Virus record (IMG/VR): IMGVR_UViG_3300047564_001139
Location: 1 to 40,304 of that record
Strand: one strand, 5' to 3'
Length of the DNA stretch: 40,304 nucleotides
Origin: a virus
Each line of letters starts with the position of its first letter. Positions within the stretch are counted from its first letter, which is position 1. A program made the position numbers and the translations under genes. The notes below the pieces were generated by a model, which made no database searches, was not told the DNA's origin, and saw only the letters and a list, made by a program, of their open reading frames with translations. Below are positions 11,701-18,930 of the stretch, piece after piece.

Positions 11701-14700
11701 GACATCTGGATCAACACTATCGGTTTCCGATGAGTAAATGTAAATACCAGCAGCAGCATTTTCTTCGCTAGTAGCAAGCATTAATGCTTGTTGATCAGCA
11801 CCATTAAATCCAACTGAATTTGAATAATCGAATGGATCAGTTCTTCTACCTGGAGCAATTACATAATATGTGGTATTGGTGTCAAATCCTTTTGGAAGAC
11901 GAACGACTCTCTTATCTGGATTTGTTCCAGGTCTTGCTGATGGAACAAGACGAACTGGAGTTCCTGTCTCTAACTGGTGTGGGTTGGTTGTAGGATTGCC
12001 ATTGCTATCATACTCAGTTAGAGTAAATAGTGATCCTCTTTGAGCTAGACTTGCTGTATTGAGAGAAGATGCAACTCTAGGAACAGTGCCGACACCATTG
12101 TTAATGATTGTGCTAATGATGTTGAAGTAGTTGACGATGGAATTAGCAGTTGACGCACACTCTCCCCCAGGAGCACCAGTAGAAGGATCACCAGCAGCTA
12201 AGTAGTTGTAATCCTGAATAACTGCAGAGTCAGTAGATGGTTCAATAGTATTTGACCAAATACCTTCAGTCAATTCTACATATAGTTTTACAGTAGAGCT
12301 TGTTGTATTTGCACTTACAGTAACTCCTTCATCAAACTTACTTCCCTGTCTACCCAATTCTATCTGATTGCTTAATAGACCGTTCTGACCATCACCAATT
12401 TTCTTGATGTATGCATTATCTGGAATAATTGAATTGAATGTTACTACGTCATTTGGTCCTGCTGGAATTGCATCAACACTCCTAACTCTCATGCCGATGG
12501 TGAGACCAATTGTGCTAGGAACAGTTACAATTGGAGATGCGACAGTAGTTGCTGCACTATTAATATAAGTATTGTGATTTCTCATGGCAGAAATTGCCAG
12601 ATTTCTCACATAGTTATATGCATCAATAGTTTCTGGTCTTTCGTTTTCAATATAATCTAAAGTAAATCCATCTTGTCTTCCATCAACAGTATCACTAGAA
12701 AGAGGAATAGCAGTGTAATATGCTTCAGCAGCATTGATTGTATTTTCGTTACCACCTAAACGTAAGTCAGATGTAACTGCTTCAACAATATATCCAATAT
12801 CTCTCTTGCACTTACTATTCTCACTAACTTGTGACCATGGTCCCTCTAAACGAGCAGGAAGTTGATTTAGATTTCCAGTAGAAAGTGCTGTAGTGATAAT
12901 AGCAGTTAGGTTATCGATTGTGTTTCTTACGTTTGCACAATCATAAGAACCGTTCGTAACTGGTGGTAGATTAGCAAGAGTTCCCGCAGAAACTACGTTG
13001 GTTACGATTGCGAATAGGTTATCTACCGTTGCTTGAACATCTGTGCAAGTAGTAGCATTTCCAGATCCATTATAAATGATATCACCACCAGATCCACCAG
13101 CTGTAGAAGGACCATAAGACAGGTCAAGATTCTTAGCGTAAAGTTGATTAGTAATTGCTTTTTTAACAGCATCTGCTGCAGCATTAAACGCAGTTACTGA
13201 TTGTGTTTCTTCGTTGATAAGACCTGTGCTGATTGGTGATCCAGATAAATCAAAGTATTCTCTAACAGCACCTACCGTGAACTCGTTTCCACCCCAGAAT
13301 AAATCTTGAGCAACAGAGTCAACAATATATCCAATATCTCTTTTACACTTAGATTCACCAACTGGGATTGTTGGAGTTGATTCTGCTGGTAATCCAGTCA
13401 AGTTTCCTGCAGTCACTCTATCTGTAATAAGTAGAGTTAGAGAAGAGATTGCTGCTTGAACATCAGAGCAAAGAGATGCATTCAGATTATTATCAGTGTT
13501 TGATCCCGTAGTTCCATAAGGAGATCCAGGAGCAGGATCAGCAGTTATAGAAAGATCTTTAACATATAACTGGTTAGCAAGAGCACGATTCATCATGTCT
13601 CTCGCTTTATTGAAAGCAGTTACAGATTCGGCTTGCTCTCCTTGCAATCCATTACTAATCCAGTTAGTTCCACTATTATCAAAATAATTTTGAATAAACT
13701 TACGAGAGTAAACGTTTCCTCCACCCTGAACAATATCAAGAGAAACAGCATCAATAAACAATCCAATATCTCTCTTACACTTAGTTTCTCCAGTAGGAAC
13801 AGTTCCAATATTTTCTGGAGCAAGAATAGTAATATCACCAGCACCGATAACGTCGGTGACGATAGTTGTTAAGTTACTAATCGCTAACTGAACATTAGAA
13901 CATGAGTTTGGATCTGTATTGGAACCAGTTAGAGGATCAACTGTTACAGTAAGATCTTTAACCGTTAACTGGTTTGCAATAGCATCTTGCATCAAATCAC
14001 GAGCCTTATTAAAAGCAGTGATTGACTCTTGCTCTTCACCTAACAATCCATCAGCAATTGGTTGACCAGAAACTGTAAAATATTGTTGAACAAATTTGCG
14101 TGAATATACGTTTCCAGAACCGATAGAGATATCTAAAGATACAGCATCGATAAAGTAACCAATGTCTCTCTGACATTTTGCTGGATCTGGATTAGTGAAA
14201 GAAGGATACTGAATAGCAATTTCGGCATAAGCACCATCGATAATTTCTTGTCTGTTTAACTGAATTAAACGATAAGAATCTTTATAGCGTGATGTGCTAG
14301 TGGTTTGCGAATCTCCAGGATAGTAGAAATCAGGATGCTGAACTGCAATTTCTGCTGCAGCTCTATCAATGATTTCTTGCTTATTCTGTTGAATTAGGCG
14401 ATAAGAATCTTTATAACGCGAAGTTTCAGTAGTTTGTTGATCTCCAGGATAATAGAAGTCTGGATGATCAATAGCAACTTTAGCTGCAGCTCTATCAATG
14501 ATTTCCTGACGATTTAAATTAATTAGATTAGTTGCATCCTTATATCTTCCAGCAGTTACAGAATTATTTGTTGCATCAATAGTAACGGTAGAAGCATAAT
14601 ATGCACCAGTTGCAGGAGAAGCACTAGGAGCAGAAGTAACAGTATATTGGAATTCGGTTGCTGTTAATCCAGAAGATAAAACAGTAACTCTACCATTATA

Positions 14701-17700
14701 TTCCGATTCAGTAGCACCACCAACGGTAACAATATTACCAGCTTCTAATTCATGTGGATTTCCAGTAGTTACAGTAACTGTAGTTCCAGAACTAGTAATA
14801 CTAACAACGTCAAGTAAAGATGTATTTGATAGTAAATTAGAAATTGCTTTCTTAGCCCAATCTCTAGTTCTATTAAAAGCAAACACAGATTGTGTTTGTT
14901 CTCCAAGAACACCATCAGTAATTAATACACCACTATTATCAAAATATGCTCTAGTAGCATCAACAATATGAGCATTTCCTCCATCATATAGGTCATCAGC
15001 AATAGCATCTACAATATAACCAATATCTCTCTTACACTTATCATTTTCCCCATTAGGAACAGTGAATGTTGGGAATGCTGCTTGCATTTGCCCAAAAGCA
15101 TAGTCAATAATTTCCGTACGGTTTGCTTTAATTAAATTAGATGCATCTCTATATCTACCAGTCTCAGAAGTGATATTTGGGTTTACATACGATCTATTCT
15201 GTAGATATGGGTATTTCTCAAGAATATACCCAAATGCTTCAGATTGAATAAAAGTTTTGTTCGAATCGATTAGATTTGCTGCATCCTGTGCTAGATTATA
15301 ATCCCTCTCAGAAGCATTAGATGCTGGAACAACTCTAGGATATCTTTCAGTAAGAGTTGTAGATACTTCTGGAGTTGCTGCAGAATAAGTATTAGATAGT
15401 GTAGTAAGAATTAATGCGGCTGTTTGTGGTTGTGCCACAGCAACAGTTCCCAACTGTGCTCTTTCAACAACTAATTGACCGATACCTTCTACAGATACAA
15501 TTCTAACTGTCTCATTGATTGCTGTTTGATTATTAGTAATAGAAGCAAACATGTTGGGCGCAAACCCAGTAGTGTCATTGACATCAATTACTGTCTCGGT
15601 AGCATCAATTTCTTCATTTACGATTGTAGTTGCAATAGCATTTTGAACATATCTAGTAACTGTTGACCCATTGATATGATCAGACTGTAGACTATTTAAT
15701 TGAGCTCGAGCTACATTTAGACTAGAGGCATTAACAGTAGTAATTCTGAAAAATTCATCGTCAACTTTAACATAATCATTGACCAAGAAACCAACAGTGC
15801 TAGTTACATATAATGTGCTAGCATCCTCTACAGATCTAGATCCAGTTGGAGAGATTGTTGATAGCGAAGAAACCCATCTCTTGAATCCAGTAGGAGTTAG
15901 TTCTGCTTGTTTTGCAGCACTGGTATCTAGTTTAACATATAGTTTCTCATTACGTCTAGCACCAATTCTATACCCACCGATAGATGCTGCTGGGCGATCT
16001 TCTGGGCTACGAGCATCATCAGAACCGAAGTATAGTCTGGTGAGGTTAGAACTTGCTCTAGTTAACTGTGCGTCGAGAGTATAATACTGCTGCTTGACGT
16101 TTCTAAGAGTTGATAGAGATTTAGGTGGAACAATGTGTGTAACATATCCACCTTTATCTTGCGAGAACGCAAATCCTTTATAACCCTTCGAGTGCATCGA
16201 AGTGTTACCGAAGTTGGAGTTAGAGTTGGTGATAGACATGTCACCACCAGACTCAAGCAGGAAGTGATCAGCGAAACCAACCGCAAAGATCGAAACGTTC
16301 TGAATGAAGGAGTCATCAGAAGCACGAACGTGGAAGTTTCTCCAATCGTCTTTCCAGTATGCGTCACCCTTAATGTGATAAGGAGTTGTAGCAAAAGCAT
16401 CAGTTAGAGGTGCCTGGTTCCATGTGTTGCTAAATTCATCATAGCGGATAAATGCACGGTCATCTTTCTGTAGCGAAACACCCGTATACTGGGCGATAAC
16501 CATCGATTTGAAACCAGTTGCCTTGCGACCATCTGCCCAGATACCACAAATACCCCAAGTAGAGCGAATCGAAACGTTGAAAACGTATGGAGATGCAGAT
16601 TCTACCGAGTCAACTTCAGCCTGAACCGTTGCGTTTGTATCAAGAGCTGGTGCTGAAACTGCGGTATAAGTTGTTCCGCTAACTAGACCAAGACCAGTCG
16701 CTGTAGTTGCAACTCTATACTCAAATTCTTTTGGATCGGTCTGACTAATAGAAGTTACTTTAAATACACCATTAAGTGTAGTATTTAATCCATTATTTGA
16801 AATAGCAACATATTGACCAGGGAAGAATCCATGATTAATTTTTGTTCTAACTCTTACAATGACAGTTCCAGGAGGATTTGAATCGATGATTGTTACTTCA
16901 TCAAGACGAACAGCATCAGAAAGAGGACCTACGATTCTGTTTTCCTGAACTCTGTAGTCAAATTCACGACCACGAATTACAAGGCGACCCCACTTATCTT
17001 CATCTGAATCTGGAGCAATATTTGTAGATACTTCAGATGCAACATATGCGTTACCATCATAAAGAACTCTATCACCAATCTGGTAAGTAACAGTGCTTTC
17101 CCATGCATCTGTTACAGGTGTATTAGAACCTTCTACATATACGTCATCAATAGAAGGTTGATAATCGCTGAATACACGAGCAATTTTTCTATAAAGTAGA
17201 CCTAGATCCTCTCTATCAGCGAACACAAAGTTCGTCATCTTGTGGTGAGAGAACTCAGGAATAGCTAGATTGGTATTATCGTTTGGTTGAGTATAAACTT
17301 TACCAACACCAACTGGAGATCCTACATTATAAAGAGGTGAACTTGATTCTAAATCACCATCAAGAATAGTGAACTGCCAGAAGTAGCAACCACCAGTTAC
17401 ATTAAACAGAGCTGTGCGAGGAACATCCTTATCTGCAGGATCTGGAACATATAGAGCACGAACTTGTGTTCTACGAAGGTCTGTTCCAACAAGAGAAGTT
17501 CCTCTAGGAATGGTCGCGCCACCATCACGACCATTGAACTTATAAAGAATGTTATCTGGGTCTGAGAGATCGAAACTTACGTTAGTATTTGCTTCCCACT
17601 CTTGTGTTGCCTGATTGAACTGGAAAACAGGCAGCGAAGATACATCTTCTACACCAGGGCGGTTGTCGATGTAGTGATTTCCAGGTGCCAGCATGATTGT

Positions 17701-17907
17701 AAACTGGTCAAACCTGTCATTATCTACATTTGGTAGATATGAAAAACGTGCAGCTTCGAGAAATGCCCTCTGAATGCTAACAAATGGTCTTAATGGTGAA
17801 TTACCTCTGTTGTCAAGTGCATCTGTTGCATTGAAATCATCAGGAGAAACATAAAGATATTTTCCAGTTTTACTGGAAATTAGATTATCTAATCTTGTTA
17901 GTGGCAT
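5767..17907 (-). CDS. Giant virion structural / tail fibre-like protein (4046 aa)
   Basis: One uninterrupted frame encodes about 4046 residues, 30% of the window. The N-terminus (LYVSPDDFNATDALDNRG, then SIQRAFLEAARF) looks like the start of a pectin-lyase-type beta-helix, a fold common in tailspikes. Residues about 860-1760 form a Cys-containing helical repeat region (see repeat entries). Residues about 1800-2700 are mixed beta modules. From about 2730 to the end the sequence is a long beta-rich fibre shaft with recurring VNGG, INGS and NVGNN-type turns, ending SSIAGWYLIEV. Very large structural proteins next to collar proteins are known in T4-like cyanophages, but no enzyme motif is visible. 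Transcription should start at the TATAAATA site 41 nt upstream. It could be a long tail fibre, a whisker-like protein or a baseplate decoration. Confidence 0.85.
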   Translation of the reverse strand: MPLTRLDNLISSKTGKYLYVSPDDFNATDALDNRGNSPLRPFVSIQRAFLEAARFSYLPNVDNDRFDQFTIMLAPGNHYIDNRPGVEDVSSLPVFQFNQATQEWEANTNVSFDLSDPDNILYKFNGRDGGATIPRGTSLVGTDLRRTQVRALYVPDPADKDVPRTALFNVTGGCYFWQFTILDGDLESSSPLYNVGSPVGVGKVYTQPNDNTNLAIPEFSHHKMTNFVFADREDLGLLYRKIARVFSDYQPSIDDVYVEGSNTPVTDAWESTVTYQIGDRVLYDGNAYVASEVSTNIAPDSDEDKWGRLVIRGREFDYRVQENRIVGPLSDAVRLDEVTIIDSNPPGTVIVRVRTKINHGFFPGQYVAISNNGLNTTLNGVFKVTSISQTDPKEFEYRVATTATGLGLVSGTTYTAVSAPALDTNATVQAEVDSVESASPYVFNVSIRSTWGICGIWADGRKATGFKSMVIAQYTGVSLQKDDRAFIRYDEFSNTWNQAPLTDAFATTPYHIKGDAYWKDDWRNFHVRASDDSFIQNVSIFAVGFADHFLLESGGDMSITNSNSNFGNTSMHSKGYKGFAFSQDKGGYVTHIVPPKSLSTLRNVKQQYYTLDAQLTRASSNLTRLYFGSDDARSPEDRPAASIGGYRIGARRNEKLYVKLDTSAAKQAELTPTGFKRWVSSLSTISPTGSRSVEDASTLYVTSTVGFLVNDYVKVDDEFFRITTVNASSLNVARAQLNSLQSDHINGSTVTRYVQNAIATTIVNEEIDATETVIDVNDTTGFAPNMFASITNNQTAINETVRIVSVEGIGQLVVERAQLGTVAVAQPQTAALILTTLSNTYSAATPEVSTTLTERYPRVVPASNASERDYNLAQDAANLIDSNKTFIQSEAFGYILEKYPYLQNRSYVNPNITSETGRYRDASNLIKANRTEIIDYAFGQMQAAFPTFTVPNGENDKCKRDIGYIVDAIADDLYDGGNAHIVDATRAYFDNSGVLITDGVLGEQTQSVFAFNRTRDWAKKAISNLLSNTSLLDVVSITSSGTTVTVTTGNPHELEAGNIVTVGGATESEYNGRVTVLSSGLTATEFQYTVTSAPSASPATGAYYASTVTIDATNNSVTAGRYKDATNLINLNRQEIIDRAAAKVAIDHPDFYYPGDQQTTETSRYKDSYRLIQQNKQEIIDRAAAEIAVQHPDFYYPGDSQTTSTSRYKDSYRLIQLNRQEIIDGAYAEIAIQYPSFTNPDPAKCQRDIGYFIDAVSLDISIGSGNVYSRKFVQQYFTVSGQPIADGLLGEEQESITAFNKARDLMQDAIANQLTVKDLTVTVDPLTGSNTDPNSCSNVQLAISNLTTIVTDVIGAGDITILAPENIGTVPTGETKCKRDIGLFIDAVSLDIVQGGGNVYSRKFIQNYFDNSGTNWISNGLQGEQAESVTAFNKARDMMNRALANQLYVKDLSITADPAPGSPYGTTGSNTDNNLNASLCSDVQAAISSLTLLITDRVTAGNLTGLPAESTPTIPVGESKCKRDIGYIVDSVAQDLFWGGNEFTVGAVREYFDLSGSPISTGLINEETQSVTAFNAAADAVKKAITNQLYAKNLDLSYGPSTAGGSGGDIIYNGSGNATTCTDVQATVDNLFAIVTNVVSAGTLANLPPVTNGSYDCANVRNTIDNLTAIITTALSTGNLNQLPARLEGPWSQVSENSKCKRDIGYIVEAVTSDLRLGGNENTINAAEAYYTAIPLSSDTVDGRQDGFTLDYIENERPETIDAYNYVRNLAISAMRNHNTYINSAATTVASPIVTVPSTIGLTIGMRVRSVDAIPAGPNDVVTFNSIIPDNAYIKKIGDGQNGLLSNQIELGRQGSKFDEGVTVSANTTSSTVKLYVELTEGIWSNTIEPSTDSAVIQDYNYLAAGDPSTGAPGGECASTANSIVNYFNIISTIINNGVGTVPRVASSLNTASLAQRGSLFTLTEYDSNGNPTTNPHQLETGTPVRLVPSARPGTNPDKRVVRLPKGFDTNTTYYVIAPGRRTDPFDYSNSVGFNGADQQALMLATSEENAAAGIYIYSSETDSVDPDVNIDVYQYVLDIKYDLHQYETRIAQNSSTEFETSRPHIFDKPADGVTPQLVFFRVGSDIVGSSLPTLSSNFGGTVISEKQEYYVRYVSSKRFTIHQTFADARDNINPVTFQPGSTAVFYTFASKRRSPLKYDPVVGGQNDGCWYLDSLSDGNQIIPRVKQSDYAGRIRTTDTYFERIEDNRSAQDRVYRLRYVIPKNLKTVRDPLRGFVLKIRTDEKRRLLPQRILLKPTAAGSSLATINAPLTGERLGLTVEEQLTLNPNFESTYDPGPQGNPKRIETDSKISFTVQSARKRRINNNEYLELTVFDVGVDAEAYKTKLFTTVKISAPEGGDGSFVESIPNSNSTNRITWDGNSKGTAYVHSYFAYENNYYMILKDFTGNSEIKFDVNNPTTFTQGSVTATLLDAANGGRSDIANFLYVVEGANVYTMTPGDTLNDDQGVSYTIAEIEDTSEMQSSFYIFDINTIRRRIPGQQDGVYYLTCLRGDIRPFPTGSGVGENFRNFKFSQPVSKLYPEFYKNDPEWYKGISPATATLLDPPATISAADNYVHGLVTVNDSKGSVTKEMVLDFVSDPGTGNYTYTGNNAIQAQPGSASAGSEGRLIPISGDSRYPTEGKLYVELRRPSIARSGNHTFEYLGFGPGNYSTGFPARQEVVLTDVQDFYAQAKREDGGIVFYTGLNSNGDLYIGNRKINAITGEETFLERAALVESEDEGDSIGNLVTTFDTPVTFNDIITVNGGDGSSESFFNSPVVMNNPTSFGTVENYPSLKIVTGEGTPVGFDQYLEFNTVGQRTGDIVLHQNRISAAIFDFNPRGTQDYTIRTALSNITPDFNNTFGQTTGYTSQIINTNFGTRDPLKSGDMLLKGDQTSFTGSLGWIYANDYVAITNRSDGSSTPQVVGIQGNATGTYARVYWNTGVDNSSLSINSSTQLRITGATGTLAVTNGVWNIVPGSFNASENYVDIILLSNLSVYPVNLNNGKGYPVDQVAQPNIAISRSSSQFKEWGVLGAEALRTETSTIGDYKLGINTVARAAHEAYLTGFVSPETTPRANLDVVGNALISGKSINSYLTEQTTTKTETNLDNALVVGGNSLSLNGPATFRVQTTNNGRVGINTSLVDAVNPSNVLDRNFVVVGTARITSDFELTGDLQVNGGDLTTTSSAFNLLNTSAPDILNVAGNAEVFNIGHTTSGAQTINVGNNSSSSYLQIGNAATETVLRIHRNSLNAVVDIASVADTVGNSCEVTIGGAWNDTASFTELRTRQTLIAGELEFGTRYAPGTSQSRIFTQTRVLNAFDGDQTNTVNLATNATTFNLGSLGGNTTIRNTLNVLASENVNGNIRLNGGLNAGIIEIVRGRFSTTPVAHNVGSLENTNIDFYQYNTTGRVIDTQGAALWGGTAFLVAGGQIAGIDNITNTGGANRTPGTYSFLSVSGGTGTGASFSVNVANDRTINIDIVSPGSGYSDNDLLTITAAQLGGGSGAGDLTFQVNGINAGGSSYFLPISTPGIFDFRVGDLILIDRGDALTPDSVVVDGGGSVTGLRDQANSEIVRVTGLTNLSNPNDPQGFRIQVIRGQEGTQVRTDHPQGCVLAKLIKQTNASFITGSDLDNNGVLDTPVTGIQAGTSNVNIGVAEFGGVLTTRDFLRLSGSEIVGVARTVASDIQVLEVNDGSTTPATVFRVESTTGNTIIGGDLGVGTGFNRLTVQGSTGNTNIAGTLTTENTLTINGSTIPNTQFFRITNGGATGTPLRTTFEIDTANGNVRMNGGNINIYGTDGTTARLTFNNSSGDFTTYGSFSALGTGPSTFGGDIVAAGDLTINGGDITVNSGGNPIFEVNNNGSMRIAGINNYFTQTGGRRWEYADGFVVEAEANVNYFVNATQNTLFKLPTNALIGDMIRIIDIGGNLNYNLSLVVRAPDNVKVQNASDNTARNVAAGIPVSDFAGWNGGEMVVQTPYAAFGLVFAGSTTPDGNTAVPSSIAGWYLIEV
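12600..15039 (-). repeat. Five KC(K/Q)RDIG helical repeats inside the giant gene
   Basis: The coding strand holds five copies of a unit beginning KC(K/Q)RDIG. The first Lys codons start at about 15039, 14178, 13782, 13350 and 12813 (residues about 957, 1244, 1376, 1520, 1699). Each continues with a helix (YIVDAVxxDL), a GGN turn, a YF/YY, then a QS(V/I)xAFNxARD-type helix. Copies 2-4 add a second Cys in (C)xDVQxxIxNL. Spacing is uneven (861, 396, 432 and 537 nt), because other modules are inserted. Confidence 0.9.
14179..14544 (-). repeat. 129-nt tandem repeat, about 2.8 units
   Basis: Units of 43 codons start with the Tyr codons at 14544, 14415 and 14286. Each reads Y-K-D, then LI..N(R/K)QEIID, a short helix, (H/Y)P(D/S)F. 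The first two continue YYPGD.QTT.TSR before the next unit; the third breaks off into the KCQRDIG repeat. Two more diverged copies of the YRD/LI..N..EII motif lie upstream, between about 15100 and 15320. The similarity of the DNA in the first two units points to recent duplication. Confidence 0.9.
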
Positions 17908-17947
17908 GTTCTCAGTTACCCTAATTAATGGTGGATTTCTTCTGAGT

Positions 17948-17955
17948 TATTTATA
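17948..17955 (-). promoter_or_regulatory. T4-type late promoter (TATAAATA)
   Basis: An exact match on the minus strand to the T4/cyanophage late promoter box TATAAATA, recognised by RNA polymerase carrying gp55 and gp33. It lies 41 nt before the ATG of the giant structural gene and just after the terminator of the tRNA cassette, so late transcription of the fibre operon restarts here. Confidence 0.85.
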
Positions 17956-17956
17956 C

Positions 17957-17986
17957 AAAAAAACCTGGAGTCACCCCCAGGTTTTT
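17957..17986 (-). terminator. Hairpin terminator, possibly bidirectional
   Basis: CCTGG (17964-17968) pairs with CCAGG (17977-17981), and the stem is extended by A:T pairs because seven A flank one side and five T the other. On the minus strand the hairpin is followed by seven T, ideal for ending the tRNA/cpeT transcript; on the plus strand it is followed by five T. Confidence 0.85.
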
Positions 17987-18004
17987 CACTTCCTTCACAC
18001 GGAG

Positions 18005-18078
18005 AGCCCCAAGTCGGACTTGAACCAACGACCTACGGTTTACAAAACCGTTGCTCTATCCAGCTGAGCTATTAGGGC
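18005..18078 (-). tRNA. tRNA-Thr (anticodon TGT)
   Basis: The reverse complement folds into a full cloverleaf of 74 nt: acceptor GCCCTAA/TTGGGGC with one G:U pair, D stem GCTC/GAGC, perfect 5-bp anticodon stem ACGGT/ACCGT with loop TTTGTAA, and T arm GTTGG-TTCAAGT-CCGAC. The 3' CCA is not encoded. It reads ACA threonine codons. Its 5' acceptor strand overlaps the end of cpeT by 7 nt. Confidence 0.95.
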
Positions 18079-18542
18079 GATTTGACGAACTGGAAATGCC
18101 CGTTAAAGGATCCCCATATATGTTCGTCGGTATTTATATCGTATCCCTTATCAATTACGTGGTAGTAACCGTTTCCGAGGATACTTTGGGTTTGTAGATA
18201 GGTTTCTTTTCCCGACCAGGAGACAAAGCAGGTTTTACAAAGATTTTTGCCGTGAAATACATCACCTACTACATCGAAAAGTATATCACATCCAGGAAGA
18301 TATGTCAACTCTTCTTCTTCCTTATAATTTTTGACTAAAATCGAAGATTCTTGAGGAATGACCTCAATTACTGATTTACGATATGCACGTTTATCAACAT
18401 AATAACGTTGTGTGCATCTAAACTGGTTTTCACCAATTTTTTCGTGAACCAGTTCAATCATAGCAAACTTTGTCGGATAAGACATTGCTTGCATTTTGTT
18501 ATGAAAAGTTCCTTCAAAATATTCACAAAATTTGTCAATCAT
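18072..18542 (-). CDS. cpeT: CpeT/CpcT-family phycobiliprotein lyase (phage CpeT)
   Basis: 156 residues from the ATG at 18540-18542, which overlaps the previous stop (ATGATTGA); a frame extending 13 codons further upstream is open but less likely. Family landmarks are visible: an N-terminal G.F.N..QA...P..FA block (GTFHNKMQAMSYPTKFAMIE), a QRYYVDKRAYR segment where bacterial proteins have Q.Y....PYR, the GCDILF strand, FHG, TC.VSW.G..TYL, and a C-terminal D.GYD..T..HIWGS..G.F.F block. CpeT-type lyases attach bilin chromophores to phycobiliproteins, and a cyanophage CpeT is known, which fits infection of a phycobilisome-bearing host. At 156 residues it is shorter than the usual ~200 of bacterial members. 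It sits in the early tRNA cassette; its stop codon is formed by the tRNA-Thr acceptor strand. Confidence 0.85.
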   Translation of the reverse strand: MIDKFCEYFEGTFHNKMQAMSYPTKFAMIELVHEKIGENQFRCTQRYYVDKRAYRKSVIEVIPQESSILVKNYKEEEELTYLPGCDILFDVVGDVFHGKNLCKTCFVSWSGKETYLQTQSILGNGYYHVIDKGYDINTDEHIWGSFNGHFQFVKSP

Positions 18543-18801
18543 CTTTAGGCAACAATTCGGGGTTTTCGACTTCAATATCAAACATTAAAGGATGCATTTC
18601 TTCCATGATTAGATAATTACAGAATTTGAATAAATCTTCGTCATCGTAATCACGGTGAGCTAATGCTTCTGTTTGCACAGATGGATGATCCTGTATAATT
18701 TGAGGTAGTTCATCAAATGTATACGGGATATTTTGTATGAAATACATACGCACAACCTCTCCCATATAGAAGACATATGTTTGAGAAAGTGTGTATTTCA
18801 T
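18535..18801 (-). CDS. Small acidic protein of unknown function
   Basis: 88 residues, starting MKYTLSQTYVFYMGEVVRMY and ending in an acidic tail (ENPELLPKDD). I do not recognise a family. It is rich in aromatic residues and has a central acidic helix-like part (DYDDEDLFKFCNYL). It lies between tRNA-Leu and cpeT, and its stop overlaps the cpeT start by 8 nt, suggesting translational coupling. The region just upstream of its ATG is a 9-bp hairpin (18806-18832) that includes the only purine-rich stretch able to act as ribosome site. Confidence 0.7.
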   Translation of the reverse strand: MKYTLSQTYVFYMGEVVRMYFIQNIPYTFDELPQIIQDHPSVQTEALAHRDYDDEDLFKFCNYLIMEEMHPLMFDIEVENPELLPKDD

Positions 18802-18805
18802 GACA

Positions 18806-18832
18806 TTCCCACTACTTTTTATTTAGTGGGAA
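18806..18832 (-). promoter_or_regulatory. Hairpin before the 88-codon gene, possible ribosome-site sequestering
   Basis: TTCCCACTA (18824-18832 read on minus) pairs perfectly with TAGTGGGAA (18806-18814) around a 9-nt loop. It occupies nearly the whole gap between the 3' end of tRNA-Leu and the ATG at 18801. The GGGAA in its 3' arm is 4 nt before the ATG. It may protect or process the tRNA 3' end, or hide the ribosome site; which is not decided by sequence. Confidence 0.6.
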
Positions 18833-18833
18833 A

Positions 18834-18917
18834 TAGGGCGAGCGAGACTTGAACTCGCACGGGATTGCTCCCAACAGATTTTAAGTCTGGTGTGTCTACC
18901 ACTTCCACCACCGCCCC
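18834..18917 (-). tRNA. tRNA-Leu (anticodon TAA)
   Basis: 84 nt on the minus strand with the long variable arm of class II tRNAs. Acceptor GGGGCGG pairs with TCGCCCT using two G:U pairs; then the leucine-type TGGTGGAA..GGTAGACAC D arm; anticodon loop CTTAAAA (anticodon TAA, UUA codons); variable hairpin around GGGAGCAATCCC; T arm GCGAG-TTCAAGT-CTCGC; discriminator A. CCA is not encoded. The top pair of the anticodon stem (27:43) is a C/U mismatch. Confidence 0.93.
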
Positions 18918-18930
18918 GTGGTATGACAGT

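Noticed and set aside
16062-16407. Open frames on both strands of about 90-112 codons
   Set aside because: They lie wholly inside the giant structural gene and show no recognisable family or initiation signal.
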